Part shown: positions 27,193-34,910 of the stretch, one piece after another
Position numbering within the stretch: position 1 is the stretch's first letter
How the letters are laid out: every line of letters begins with the position of its first letter
Assembly (NCBI GenBank): GCA_017938315.1
Contig: JAGBBV010000013.1
Location: 124,001-188,000, forward strand
Length of the DNA stretch: 64,000 bases
Direction of reading: 5' to 3'
Source: Lachnospiraceae bacterium
GTDB lineage: Bacteria; Bacillota; Clostridia; Lachnospirales; Lachnospiraceae
Notes under the pieces: model-generated
Told to the model about the DNA's origin: nothing
What the model saw: the letters and a program-made list of their open reading frames with translations, nothing else
The model's database searches: none
Made by a program: the position numbers and the translations under genes

Positions 27193-27999
27193 AAGATTAA
27201 AGCAAAGAGAGAAGGTAAATTACATACAGAAAGCACCATTACATATAATTGGACGGAGTTTGAAAATGAAGATTTGAAGCGTGTTTTAGCCGATACCATA
27301 TTGACGATTAATGGAAAATATAGTTATCATTTGGAAGCACAAATGACGGAAGATGAAACAATCATTTTGCGAGTGTTTGATTATGGCTATGGACATGCAG
27401 GTAGAACTGCAACGGAGGAAGAAGGTGTTTATAGGTTAAAGTTCCCGGAACCTAAAATCATATATCTCTATTCGGAAAAGCATGTGCCGGATGAGTATCG
27501 GATGGAATTAGACTTTGGAATACAAGGGACATTTATGTATAAGGTGTCAACATGTAAGTTTCAGGAGATATCTACGCAAGAATTAAATGATAAGAAAATG
27601 GTGATTTTGATTCCGTTTATGCTTTTGCGTGTTCGAAAAATCATGGAAAAAGAGCGCAGTGCAAGTAATTTGAAATTGTTGAAAAAACTCATACAGAATG
27701 ATATAATAAAAAGTATAAACAGAAACTTGGAAGTGGGAAATATTACAGTACAGGACGCACAAAAACTGAAAAGATATACGCATAAATTATATGAGCATAT
27801 ATATTCCCATTATGAAGAGATGGAGGAACTGAACGAAATGACAGATGAATCCTTAATGCTTGATATTGATATCATAGAAAAGAAACACGAAGAAGAAATG
27901 GCCCTTCTAGAGAAAGAGATGAAGGAAGTGATAGCAGAGAAAGATAAAGAGATTGAAAAGTTAAAAGCAGCATTGGAAAAGGCCGGTGCTTCGGCATAA
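27193..27999 (+). pseudogene. N-terminally truncated Rpn/PD-(D/E)XK transposase-like protein
   Basis: The frame is open from 27193, after an in-frame TAA, to 27999, but the first possible start (TTG 27274) has no good ribosome site. The visible sequence, TYNWTEFENEDLKR then VLADTILTING and HLEAQM, fits the core of Rpn-like PD-(D/E)XK proteins, with a D...ExQ motif, while the expected ~40 N-terminal residues are missing. The C-terminal ~80 residues are a Lys/Glu-rich coiled coil. Full-length relatives are recombination-promoting nuclease or transposase-like proteins common in Lachnospiraceae. Here it appears to be a remnant beside a tRNA gene. A functional short form is possible but less likely. 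Confidence 0.6.
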
Positions 28000-28044
28000 A
28001 TGCTTAAGATGACGATGATAGATAAGTAATATCTTGTTTGAGAG

Positions 28045-28077
28045 AGCACTTGCGGAAATAATCCGTGAGTGCTTTTT
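28045..28077 (+). terminator. Terminator after the Rpn-like remnant
   Basis: AGCACTTGCGGA (28045-28056) pairs with TCCGTGAGTGCT (28062-28073) with two imperfect positions, followed by TTTTT. Confidence 0.7.
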
Positions 28078-28107
28078 GACTGAACAGTATTTATTGATAG
28101 GATAATG

Positions 28108-28135
28108 TTGTGATACATGAAATATATGATATAAT
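28108..28135 (+). promoter_or_regulatory. Promoter of the Dabb/DUF3781 small-gene operon
   Basis: TTGTGA at 28108-28113 and TATAAT at 28130-28135 are 16 bp apart, and the start codon lies 37 bp downstream of the -10 box. Confidence 0.6.
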
Positions 28136-28172
28136 TATCACAATAATCATTATAATCACGGAGGTAAAAAGT

Positions 28173-28469
28173 ATGATAAGACATATTTGCATGTTTACAT
28201 TAAAAGAGGAAAATAAGGAAAACAATATTGTAGAATTTATGCAGAGAGCAGAAAGCTTAAAAGCAATTGAAGCGGTAAAAAGATTTGAAGTAGTACGCAA
28301 TGTGAAAGGAACACCGGATTCCAATTATGATGTTGCCTTAATTTTTGATTTTGAATCGGTGGAAACATTGGATGAATACCAGAAATCACCCATTCATCTT
28401 AGGTTTGGTGAATTTGTGGGTACAGTTAGAGAGCAGAGAGCATGTATTGATTATGAAATTATTGAATAA
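28173..28469 (+). CDS. Dabb-family (stress-responsive A/B barrel) protein
   Basis: A 98-residue protein with the typical Dabb start MIRHICMFTLKEEN, a central VVRNVKG and the end VGTVREQRACIDYEI. The family forms dimeric ferredoxin-like barrels; its role is uncertain. ATG 28173 follows ACGGAGG; the longer frame upstream is AT-rich non-coding sequence. It is the first of three tightly overlapping small genes. Confidence 0.85.
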   Translation: MIRHICMFTLKEENKENNIVEFMQRAESLKAIEAVKRFEVVRNVKGTPDSNYDVALIFDFESVETLDEYQKSPIHLRFGEFVGTVREQRACIDYEIIE

Positions 28470-28719
28470 CGAACTGCTTGAAAATATCGATAAAGTACAT
28501 ACAACAGAATTAGGGATAGTAAGAATCAAAAGGAATCTTTCTTTAGATACAGATGATGTGGTTAGTTTCTGTATGGCAAAGATAAAAGAACCCCATGCAG
28601 TTATCAGCAGAAACGGTAAAAACTGGTACATTCGTGTGGATGGCATTGTAATTACTGTAAATGCATATAGTTACACAATTATTACTGCACATAAAGAAAA
28701 GAGGGTGTGCTATGAATAA
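28453..28719 (+). CDS. DUF3781-like small protein
   Basis: An 88-residue protein with VHTTELGIVRIKRNLSL, FCMAKIKEP and the C-terminal GKNWYIRVDG followed by ITVNAYSYTIITAHK, a pattern I associate with DUF3781. ATG 28453 lies 17 bp inside the Dabb gene, so its translation is probably coupled to it. The start of the same frame at 28345 is rejected because it is inside Dabb without a ribosome site. The function is unknown. Confidence 0.75.
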   Translation: MKLLNNELLENIDKVHTTELGIVRIKRNLSLDTDDVVSFCMAKIKEPHAVISRNGKNWYIRVDGIVITVNAYSYTIITAHKEKRVCYE

Positions 28720-28957
28720 TGAATTTAATATGTCAGTATCACCTGTTTGTACAAAAGACGGAAAACAATATGCCTTTGTATCCTTTTCGGATGAAACCCG
28801 CTCTGCGGAAGGGCAGATACCGGAATGTACTATCATAAAAAATAACGGATTTAGTTCACAGGAAGTAGAACAGCTGGAGGATTATATGAGAAGAGAACTG
28901 CGGCAACTGAAGAAGATGGCAGCAGGAATTCGCATTCTTGATGCTTTTATGAAATAA
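28712..28957 (+). CDS. Small conserved hypothetical protein
   Basis: An 81-residue protein: a beta-rich N-terminal half (SVSPVCTKDGKQYAFVSFSD) and a helical C-terminal half rich in Arg, Leu and Lys (LEDYMRRELRQLKKM). ATG 28712 follows GAGGG and overlaps the DUF3781 gene by 8 bp. I do not recognise a characterised family. It is the last gene of a three-gene operon. Confidence 0.7.
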   Translation: MNNEFNMSVSPVCTKDGKQYAFVSFSDETRSAEGQIPECTIIKNNGFSSQEVEQLEDYMRRELRQLKKMAAGIRILDAFMK

Positions 28958-28961
28958 AAGA

Positions 28962-28983
28962 GGTACTTGCAAAGGCAAGTACC
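28962..28983. terminator. Hairpin between convergent operons
   Basis: GGTACTTGC (28962-28970) pairs exactly with GCAAGTACC (28975-28983) around AAAG. The U-rich side is better on the minus strand, so it chiefly serves the PHP-HAD gene. Confidence 0.7.
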
Positions 28984-28996
28984 CTAATATTATATC

Positions 28997-30676
28997 CTAA
29001 ATTAAATCAACAAGCACATGTGCAAGTCCGTCATGATCACTATCGAATTCGGTAATGGTGGTGGCGGCATTTTTTATATCATCACTTCCGTTTACCATGG
29101 CAATCCCCATTCCGGAAGCCTCTATCATGGAGATGTCATTTTCAGCATCGCCTGCAGCCACAGAAAGATAGGGATTAATGTTAAGCAACTCACAAAGCTT
29201 TTTCACGGCAGGTCCTTTACCGGAGGCAGAGGGGAAGAATTCCAAATAATAAGGATTGGAATAGAGCATGGTAATGCCTTCTTCTTTTGCCCAGGGCAAA
29301 AGGTCGTGACGGAGTTTTTCCAAGTCATCATGCCCATGTAATTTAATGGCAAGGCACTTGCAAGCATCGCTTTCTGCCATTGTTTTTTCGTCAGGATTGT
29401 AAATAACGGGAGTTTTAATCACACGTTGGTAATATTGTAATTCTTTATCATCGCAAGGCGCAAGAATATGGGTGTCCGTATAGGTGTGAATGTGAATCCC
29501 ATGTTCTGCGGCAGTTTTCATGATGTGGAGAATCTGGTGAGGCTTTAAGGAAATTTTATAAATCGTCTTTTCATTGTCACAATCCCAGATTTGTCCGCCG
29601 TTATACCCAATCAAATACATACCGGGGAAGTGTAAGTCTATAGATTCTTTTACATCTTTTACGCTGTTTAAATCCCTGCCGGAGCATAGCACCAGTTTAT
29701 GCCCCGCATTTGCCCATAAGGTAAGAACTTCCCGGGTATAATCACCGATTTCCCTGTGATCACGAAGTAAAGTTCCATCAAGGTCTGTAAAAAGAATTTT
29801 GGTACGTTTTAAAACTTCCGGATTTGCTTTCATATCAGCATGTTTCTCTTTGATTTTATCTAATATTTCCTCAGGGATAAAAAGCTTGCCGTAGCCTGTT
29901 GCAAGGTCAAGACCGGGCTTGGCACTACCATGAAAATCAGAGCCACCGCTGATACACAAGTCATATTTGGCAGCAAGGGAACGCATCCGGCGCTCCTCGG
30001 AAGGAGAGTAGGTGCAGTAAACAGCTTCCAGCCCCACCAGTCCGATGTCTTTTAACGTGGCTACCAGTTTGTCTAATTTTGCACTGCTCATACCATATAA
30101 AAGGGGATGTGCCAAAATGGGAACACCGCCTGCCTTTAGTATGATTTCTACGGCACGCATAGGAGTAATCTTTTTTCTGGGTACAAAGCAGGGACAGCGG
30201 TCCCCGATATAGCGGTCAAAGGCTTCTTTCAAGCTTTTCGTATAACCGTGTTTTAGTAAGTACTCAGCATAATGGGAACGGGTAATGACACAGTCCGGAA
30301 ATTCCGCGATGAGCTGTTCATACGTGACAGGCATGCCGTGCTCGGTGAGTCTTTTACACATTTCCTTATTACGGATGATACGGCCATTTACAAAGGCGGT
30401 GAGTCTACGCTTAAAAAAGTCACTGTTATAATCAATATATAGACCTACGATGTGAATGTCTTTCCCTTCGTATTCAGAGGAAAATTCAATACCGGGAATC
30501 ACTTCAATGGGTTTTCCTTCAGCAGCTTTTAATGCCTCCTCAATTCCGTCTGTGGTATCATGGTCTGTAAGTGCAAAGGCAGAGAGTCCTTTTTCCAAAG
30601 CATAGTTCACAAGCTCTGTAGGAGTCATACTTCCGTCGGATTTATTAGAATGTACATGTAAGTCTACGATATTCAT
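28997..30676 (-). CDS. PHP-domain phosphoesterase fused to Cof-type HAD phosphatase
   Basis: A 559-residue fusion. Residues 1 to about 285 are a PHP phosphoesterase: VDLHVHSNKSDGS, FALTDHDTTDG, IPGIEFSSEYEG, ILAHPLLYG and GGSDFHG supply the metal His/Asp/Glu set of the YciV/RnmM-type family. Residues about 300-559 are a Cof-type HAD phosphatase with FTDLDGTLLRDH and AGDAENDISM. YciV-like proteins attack 3',5'-bisphosphates or RNA 5' ends; HAD Cof enzymes act on sugar phosphates. ATG 30676 is chosen because residues before it do not belong to the PHP domain. It stands between two terminators. Confidence 0.88.
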   Translation of the reverse strand: MNIVDLHVHSNKSDGSMTPTELVNYALEKGLSAFALTDHDTTDGIEEALKAAEGKPIEVIPGIEFSSEYEGKDIHIVGLYIDYNSDFFKRRLTAFVNGRIIRNKEMCKRLTEHGMPVTYEQLIAEFPDCVITRSHYAEYLLKHGYTKSLKEAFDRYIGDRCPCFVPRKKITPMRAVEIILKAGGVPILAHPLLYGMSSAKLDKLVATLKDIGLVGLEAVYCTYSPSEERRMRSLAAKYDLCISGGSDFHGSAKPGLDLATGYGKLFIPEEILDKIKEKHADMKANPEVLKRTKILFTDLDGTLLRDHREIGDYTREVLTLWANAGHKLVLCSGRDLNSVKDVKESIDLHFPGMYLIGYNGGQIWDCDNEKTIYKISLKPHQILHIMKTAAEHGIHIHTYTDTHILAPCDDKELQYYQRVIKTPVIYNPDEKTMAESDACKCLAIKLHGHDDLEKLRHDLLPWAKEEGITMLYSNPYYLEFFPSASGKGPAVKKLCELLNINPYLSVAAGDAENDISMIEASGMGIAMVNGSDDIKNAATTITEFDSDHDGLAHVLVDLI

Positions 30677-30720
30677 AAAAGTTTTATCAGCCTTTCTGCT
30701 ACTATAAAATGCTTGAAAGA

Positions 30721-30750
30721 AAAAGCGCAAAAGTTAAGTTTTGCGCTTTT
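30721..30750. terminator. Terminator of the ABC-F gene
   Basis: AAAAGCGCAAAA (30721-30732) pairs exactly with 30739-30750, giving a 12 bp stem with U-rich ends on both strands. The neighbouring minus-strand gene ends at 30761. Confidence 0.8.
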
Positions 30751-30760
30751 GTTCCATGTC

Positions 30761-32401
30761 TTAATTTTCTTCTTCGTCAGATTCCTGTTTGGTATATACG
30801 GTACGTTTTCTTGCCATTTCATCACTTGCGAGATATTCGTCGTAAGTAGTAATCTTATCAATTAAGCTTCCGTCAGGAAGGATTTCCATAATACGGTTTG
30901 CAGTGGTCTGTACAAACTGGTGGTCATGGCAGGAGAATAATGCCACGCCGGGGAATTTAATCAGACCATTGTTTAATGCCGTAATGGATTCCATGTCTAA
31001 GTGGTTGGTAGGTTCGTCAAGAACAAGACAGTTTGCACCGCTGATCATCATCTTGGATAATAAACATCTAACCTTTTCACCACCGGATAAAACTTTTACC
31101 TTCTTTACACCATCTTCTCCGGCAAAGAGCATACGTCCAAGGAAACCACGTACATATGTTACGTCCTTGATGGGAGAGTAGCCGGTAAGCCAGTCTACGA
31201 TAGTGTAATCATTGTCAAATTCTTCAGTATTGTCCTTGGGGAAGTAAGCCTGGGAAGTAGTAACACCCCATTTATAGGTTCCCTCATCGGGTTCCATTTC
31301 TCCCATTAATATCTTAAATAAAGTGGTCTTTGCAAGTTCGTTGCCGCCTACAAAAGCAACTTTGTCATCGTGTCCTAAGATAAAAGTGACATTATCCAAT
31401 ACTTTTTCACCGTTAATGGTTTTGGAGATGCCTTCTACGGAAAGCACTTCATTGCCGATTTCCCGCTCGGGACGGAAATCAATGTAAGGATATTTACGGC
31501 TGGAGGGTTTAATTTCATCCAGTTCAATTTTTTCAAGGGCACGCTTTCTGGAAGTAGCCTGCTTGGACTTGGAAGCGTTTGCGGAGAAGCGGGAGATGAA
31601 TTCCTGTAACTCTTTAATCTTTTCTTCTTTCTTCTTGTTTGCTTCTTTCATCTGTTTGATAAGAAGCTGGCTGGATTCATACCAGAAGTCATAGTTTCCG
31701 GCATATAACTGAATCTTACCATAGTCAATATCTGCTGTATGAGTACAAACTTTGTTTAAGAAGTAACGGTCATGGGATACTACAATAACCGTATTTTCGA
31801 AATCAATTAAGAATTCTTCCAGCCATGCAATAGCATCCAGGTCAAGGTGGTTGGTAGGCTCGTCGAGGAGCAGGATGTCGGGATTACCAAACAGTGCTTT
31901 TGCAAGGAGAACCTTCACCTTTTCGTTACCGTTTAAGTCGCTCATCATAGCATAGTGAAGTTCTGTGCCGATGCCAAGACCATTTAATAACATTGCTGCG
32001 TTGGACTCAGCTTCCCAACCGTCCATTTCGGCAAATTCAGCTTCTAACTCACTGGCACGGATTCCGTCTTCATCGCTGAAGTCTTCTTTGGCGTAGATGG
32101 CGTCCTTTTCCTTCATAATTTCATAAAGTCTTTTATTACCCATGATAACCACATCCATAACAGGATATTCATCATATTTAAAGTGGTCCTGCTCAAGAAC
32201 GGAGAGACGCTGACCGGGGGTAATGACGATATCACCGTTTGTGGTGTCTAATTGTCCTGATAAAATTTTTAAGAAGGTGGACTTTCCGGCACCGTTTGCA
32301 CCGATAAGACCATAACAGTTTCCTTCGGTAAATTTAATGTTTACTTCTTCAAAAAGGGCTTTTTTGCCCACTCTGTAAGTTACATTGTTTGCACTAATCA
32401 T
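30761..32401 (-). CDS. ABC-F family ATPase (YbiT/YkpA-like)
   Basis: A 546-residue soluble protein with two ABC cassettes joined by a charged helical linker (about 240-300). ABC-F proteins act on ribosomes. The first Walker A is GANGAGKST (34-42) and the first Walker B is ILLLDEPTNHLD, but the first signature reads LNGNE (156-160) in place of LSGGE. The second site has GGNELAKTT (351-359) as Walker A, lacking the usual GxG, with an intact LSGGE (437-441). The second difference may be normal for this subgroup. No sign of an antibiotic-resistance type is seen. It is a single-gene unit. Confidence 0.92.
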   Translation of the reverse strand: MISANNVTYRVGKKALFEEVNIKFTEGNCYGLIGANGAGKSTFLKILSGQLDTTNGDIVITPGQRLSVLEQDHFKYDEYPVMDVVIMGNKRLYEIMKEKDAIYAKEDFSDEDGIRASELEAEFAEMDGWEAESNAAMLLNGLGIGTELHYAMMSDLNGNEKVKVLLAKALFGNPDILLLDEPTNHLDLDAIAWLEEFLIDFENTVIVVSHDRYFLNKVCTHTADIDYGKIQLYAGNYDFWYESSQLLIKQMKEANKKKEEKIKELQEFISRFSANASKSKQATSRKRALEKIELDEIKPSSRKYPYIDFRPEREIGNEVLSVEGISKTINGEKVLDNVTFILGHDDKVAFVGGNELAKTTLFKILMGEMEPDEGTYKWGVTTSQAYFPKDNTEEFDNDYTIVDWLTGYSPIKDVTYVRGFLGRMLFAGEDGVKKVKVLSGGEKVRCLLSKMMISGANCLVLDEPTNHLDMESITALNNGLIKFPGVALFSCHDHQFVQTTANRIMEILPDGSLIDKITTYDEYLASDEMARKRTVYTKQESDEEEN

Positions 32402-32501
32402 TCTAAAATCCTCATATTTTATTACTTATTTTATATGTTGCCTATTCCATTATACATAAAACAGACTTTTTTTCAAGCCAATTACAAAACGAGAGTAGTG
32501 C

Positions 32502-32530
32502 TTGAGAATAAATTCTATTTGGGCTATAAT
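32502..32530 (+). promoter_or_regulatory. Promoter of the MFS transporter gene
   Basis: TTGAGA at 32502-32507 and TATAAT at 32525-32530 are separated by exactly 17 bp, 36 bp before the start codon. Confidence 0.75.
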
Positions 32531-32566
32531 CATATAAGGCAAAAAAAGAAAAGAGAAGGGGTTACT

Positions 32567-33886
32567 ATGAAATTAAATTACAAGAGAACGTTTTTAATCG
32601 GACTTGCATTTTTATCCATATCTGCAATGTGGCAGATGTATGACAATATTATTCCGCTTATCTTGCAGAATACATTCGGACTTGGAGAAACCATAACAGG
32701 AGTGATTATGGCGGCGGACAATGTGCTTGCATTGTTTTTACTTCCCATATTCGGTGCACTGTCTGATAAGATAGATACCAAAGCAGGTAAAAGAATGCCG
32801 TTTATCGTGGGCGGAACAGTTCTGGCTGTATTCTTTTTAATGATGCTTCCCTTTGCTGACAGGGCTGTAAATTTAGTTCTTTTTGTAACAGCTTTGTTTG
32901 CACTTTTGGTTTCTATGGGACTGTACCGTTCTCCTGCGGTTGCCCTTATGCCGGATTTAACACCGAACAAACTGAGAAGTAAGGGAAACGCAGTCATTAA
33001 TCTGATGGGTGCAGTAGGCGGCGTATATACCCTGATTATGATAAAACTTTTGGTGGGTAAAGGTGACAGGCCTGATTACATGCCCTTATTTATCAGCTTG
33101 GCAGCACTTATGATTATTGCAGTAGGTGTATTAGCCATTACCATTAAAGAAAAGAAAGTAAAAGAAATTGTGGCGGCTGAAGTAAAGGCATATGAAGAGA
33201 CTTCAGGTATGCAGGTAGTAACTGAGGATTCGGAAGAAACGGCTACGAAAGATGCAGGGGAAAAGAAACCTATGCCGAAGGAAGTTAAGAGAAGTATGAT
33301 TTTCCTGCTTGCTTCCATTTTCTTGTGGTTTACGGCTTATAATGCGGTAACAACTGCTTTTTCGAGATATACTAAGGCTGTATGGCAGTTGGAAGGTGGT
33401 GGATTTGCGGACTGCCTTATGGTGGCGACAGTTGCAGCTATTATCAGTTATATTCCAATCGGTAATATTGCCAGTAAGGTAGGGCGTAAAAAGACCATTA
33501 TGGGTGGTATTGTGTTAATGAGTATTTGTTACTTTGCTGCCATTTTTGCAGGTGCGTACCATCCGGTTATTAATGTGGCATTTGCGGCAATCGGTGTAGG
33601 TTGGGCAGCCATTAATGTAAACTCGTATCCCATGATTGTGGAGATGAGTAAAGGGTGTGATATCGGCAAGTTTACAGGTACTTATTATACATTTTCCATG
33701 ACAGCCCAGATTATGACACCGATATTGTCCGGATTCTTATTAGAAAATGTCTCCTATAGAACATTATTCCCTTATGCGGTTGTTTTTTCGGTGTTGGCAT
33801 TTGTGACCATGACACAGGTACATCATGGCGATGCAAGACCGGATAAAAAGGCAAGTGCCCTTGAAAATTTTGATGTAGAAGACTAA
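32567..33886 (+). CDS. MFS transporter (SLC45/GPH-like sugar carrier)
   Basis: A 439-residue membrane protein with about 12 helices and a long charged central loop (about 200-245). LLPIFGALSDKIDTKAGKRMP is the MFS loop 2-3 motif, and the pattern, with GRKKTIMGG in the second half, resembles the SLC45-like sugar carriers often found in Lachnospiraceae. ATG 32567 is used because GAGAAGGGG precedes it; the longer frame has no hydrophobic start. It lies 29 bp before the GDPD gene, so the two may form an operon. Confidence 0.85.
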   Translation: MKLNYKRTFLIGLAFLSISAMWQMYDNIIPLILQNTFGLGETITGVIMAADNVLALFLLPIFGALSDKIDTKAGKRMPFIVGGTVLAVFFLMMLPFADRAVNLVLFVTALFALLVSMGLYRSPAVALMPDLTPNKLRSKGNAVINLMGAVGGVYTLIMIKLLVGKGDRPDYMPLFISLAALMIIAVGVLAITIKEKKVKEIVAAEVKAYEETSGMQVVTEDSEETATKDAGEKKPMPKEVKRSMIFLLASIFLWFTAYNAVTTAFSRYTKAVWQLEGGGFADCLMVATVAAIISYIPIGNIASKVGRKKTIMGGIVLMSICYFAAIFAGAYHPVINVAFAAIGVGWAAINVNSYPMIVEMSKGCDIGKFTGTYYTFSMTAQIMTPILSGFLLENVSYRTLFPYAVVFSVLAFVTMTQVHHGDARPDKKASALENFDVED

Positions 33887-33915
33887 AGCATAAAAAGAAA
33901 AAAAGAGGTAGTAAA

Positions 33916-34743
33916 ATGACAGCATTGTATGTGATATTGATTGTGATTGCGGTAATGGTAGTTCTTTATTTCCTGTCAATTAAGCCAAGAGGCAGCAAGA
34001 AAAAAGAACACAGTAAATTTACAGGTGTATATTATGCACACAGAGGACTTCATGACAACAGTGGTGATGCACCGGAAAATTCCGTGGAGGCATTTAAGAG
34101 GGCAGTGAAGAAAGGCTATGGAATTGAACTGGATGTACAGCTTTCCAAGGATGGCGTACCGGTTGTTTTTCATGACTACACACTGGAGAGAATGTGTGGC
34201 AAAGAAGGAAAGGTATATGAATATACCTATGAAGAACTGAAACAATTTTCTCTAGGTGTAAGTGATGAAAAAATTCCCCGTCTGGAAGATGTACTGAAAC
34301 TGATAAACGGAAGGGTTCCTTTAATAGTAGAACTTAAAGTGGAGTGGATGGATATTACAGTATGTCCTGCCGCTGATAAACTTCTGAAAAATTATCAGGG
34401 GGTATATTGTATTGAATCTTTTAATCCGATGGTTCTTTCATGGTATCGAAGATACCGTAATGATGTCTTCAGAGGACAGCTTGCGGATGCGTTTATTAAA
34501 ACAGGAGAGAAGAAAGGATTTTTATATTTAGCATTACAGAATTTGTGGTTTAACTGGATGACAAAGCCTGATTTTATAGCATATAATCATAAAAATGCAA
34601 ATGTACTTTCCAGAAAACTTTGCAGAAAGTTATATCATAATTTGGCGGTGGCATGGACAATTCAAAGCCAGAAGGAACTGGATGAGGCAAAAGAAAAGTT
34701 TGATTTGTTTATATTTGACTCGTTTATTCCTAAAAAAGTCTAA
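33916..34743 (+). CDS. Membrane-anchored glycerophosphodiester phosphodiesterase
   Basis: A 275-residue GDPD with an N-terminal membrane segment (about 3-22). Catalytic features are AHRGLHD, the metal site IELDVQLSKDG and VVFHDYTLERM. The enzyme cleaves glycerophosphodiesters from phospholipid turnover to glycerol 3-phosphate and an alcohol. AGAGG precedes ATG 33916. The C-terminal strand FDLFIFDSF closes the barrel. Confidence 0.9.
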   Translation: MTALYVILIVIAVMVVLYFLSIKPRGSKKKEHSKFTGVYYAHRGLHDNSGDAPENSVEAFKRAVKKGYGIELDVQLSKDGVPVVFHDYTLERMCGKEGKVYEYTYEELKQFSLGVSDEKIPRLEDVLKLINGRVPLIVELKVEWMDITVCPAADKLLKNYQGVYCIESFNPMVLSWYRRYRNDVFRGQLADAFIKTGEKKGFLYLALQNLWFNWMTKPDFIAYNHKNANVLSRKLCRKLYHNLAVAWTIQSQKELDEAKEKFDLFIFDSFIPKKV

Positions 34744-34790
34744 AAATAACAGATAATTTACATAAAAAAGATGCATATTTTGAAGAACTA

Positions 34791-34799
34791 TGCTATAAT
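34791..34799 (+). promoter_or_regulatory. Extended -10 promoter of ppdK
   Basis: TGCTATAAT at 34791-34799 is a perfect extended -10 element; no good -35 box is seen at the expected distance. The transcript would start near 34806, leaving a leader of about 105 bases. Confidence 0.55.
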
Positions 34800-34833
34800 A
34801 AATCAAATGCAGAAGAGTTGTAGATGCAGATAT

Positions 34834-34863
34834 ATATACCATGGGCGGATGTTCATGGTATAT
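34834..34863 (+). promoter_or_regulatory. Hairpin in the ppdK 5' leader
   Basis: ATATACCATG (34834-34843) pairs exactly with CATGGTATAT (34854-34863) around a 10-base loop. No long U run follows, so it is more likely an mRNA-stabilising or regulatory stem than a terminator. Confidence 0.5.
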
Positions 34864-34910
34864 TATTTCAGAGCGTTTTCTGCAAATAAGAGTTAAGAGG
34901 GAGATAAAAC

